From: Saprospiraceae bacterium
Lineage (GTDB): Bacteria > Bacteroidota > Bacteroidia > Chitinophagales > Saprospiraceae
NCBI GenBank assembly: GCA_021739645.1
Contig: JAIPBL010000003.1
Coordinates: 114,891 to 178,890 of the forward strand
Direction of reading: 5' to 3'
Length of the DNA stretch: 64,000 nucleotides
The notes beneath the pieces are model-generated. The model had not been told where the DNA came from, searched no databases, and was given only the letters and a program-made list of their open reading frames with translations. The position numbers and the translations under genes were made by a program. Shown piece by piece: positions 63,460-64,000 of this stretch. The stretch's first letter is position 1, and the number at the start of each line of letters is the position of its first letter.

Positions 63460-63881
63460 ATTCGTGACTTATTCTCTATAGTCCGTCTGTAATGACGAAT
63501 CTTTGGAGATTGTGACGCTTAATTTTTACCATTAAATTTACGAAGTGGGGGTTTTTGCAATAAAAATTTTTATTTTTTTATTTTTTGTGACTTCAGGGTC
63601 GGCATGCAAATTACAATTACTTCCATCATTAAAATCAAACGTAGGTAGCTATTGCTAATTTTTCATTCCAAAATGATTATGTATTGATTTTAGATTTTGT
63701 GACATCTATTTCATAGCAACAAGTTTTTTTTTTTCAACTTATCCCATTATCTTTGTAACCGAAATTTTAATGTCTTTGCTGAATATCTGAAATTTTCTCC
63801 CCCTTACTTTTCCCTTAACCGATTTTGTTGGATACTAATCCAATACTAGAGCAATTCTCCTCGGGTGTAGGACAAATTTCC
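63460..63881. other. AT-rich intergenic region next to transposase remnant
   Basis: No gene recognised. Long T- and A-runs near 63570-63750. If the transposase at the right edge belongs to an insertion sequence, its terminal inverted repeat should lie in this stretch, but I cannot mark it without the other end. Confidence 0.5.
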
Positions 63882-64000
63882 TCATGCCCTAATTTTTATC
63901 AAGTTTCGGACTTTTTCCCATTCATTACTTTTATAGGCCACCCTGAGGTTGGCTATTTGCTGTGCTCCGTTCAACGTCCAACGCTGTCCAGAGCGTTTTA
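63882..64000 (-). mobile_element. C-terminus of a transposase (partial, runs in from right edge)
   Basis: On the minus strand an open frame enters at 63998 and stops (TGA) at 63882: 38 residues, KRSGQRWTLNGAQQIANLRV, then AYKSNEWEKVRNLIKIRA. The GSGQRW-x-x-x-G-x-Q-x-x-x-x-LR-style ending is that of ISKra4-like transposases (from memory). Only the tail is in the window, so whether the element is intact is unknown. The rest of the window has no insertion sequence. Confidence 0.5.

Overview
The window looks like chromosomal DNA of a Bacteroidota bacterium, most likely from the Saprospiria/Saprospiraceae branch. The evidence is a SusC/SusD/SusE glycan-uptake operon, type IX secretion signals (one type A tail, two gliding-motility type B tails), SprB-like repeats, type III glutamine synthetase, a YtxJ bacilliredoxin, a DASH cryptochrome, and Bacteroidota promoters (TTG, about 20 bp, TAnnTTTG) in place of sigma70 boxes and strong Shine-Dalgarno sites. 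The family placement is inferred from protein style; no rRNA gene is present to confirm it.

Layout. 1-7.1 kb: the N-terminal part of an AraC-type regulator runs off the left edge, divergent from a susC-susD-susE operon. The SusD is unusual in carrying two SusE/F-like modules inside it. 7.1-13.3 kb (minus): a membrane protein, then PSD1 cytochrome-type protein, CBS pair protein and DUF1501 Tat protein. 13.6-20.5 kb: glnN, a secreted serine hydrolase, an ABC-F ATPase and an MBL-fold hydrolase whose 3' end lies in a 118-bp x3 tandem repeat. 20.8-28.2 kb: tRNA-Met(CAT), a TPR protein, a tail-anchored protein, an HNH pair, RNase R, an orphan AAA_26/DRTGG protein, YtxJ and a 46-residue lipoprotein. 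28.4-33.9 kb: Mpl, pyruvate carboxylase and a small lipoprotein.

34-43 kb holds two secreted adhesin-like proteins sharing an approximately 150-residue module that I cannot name. The second is split by a one-base frameshift near 38,906-38,910; restoring one A gives a single protein of about 2,175 residues. 43-48 kb (minus): a 1035-aa TPR lipoprotein-type/periplasmic protein and an outer-membrane barrel. 48.5-52.7 kb: DASH cryptochrome, cupin, glycosyltransferase and lipoprotein. 52.7-63.5 kb: housekeeping genes (typA with a structured leader, deoxynucleoside kinase, gatC, ABC ATPase, PduO-type adenosyltransferase, pyrG, a membrane glycosyltransferase, a SpoU-type methyltransferase, an EVE protein). 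The right edge holds the C-terminus of a transposase on the minus strand.

Functionally this is a core-genome segment (translation, nucleotide and cell-wall metabolism, anaplerosis, nitrogen assimilation) mixed with surface-polymer capture and secreted adhesion genes. The most novel-looking material is the adhesin module, the SusD/SusE-type fusion and the repeat family at gene 3' ends.
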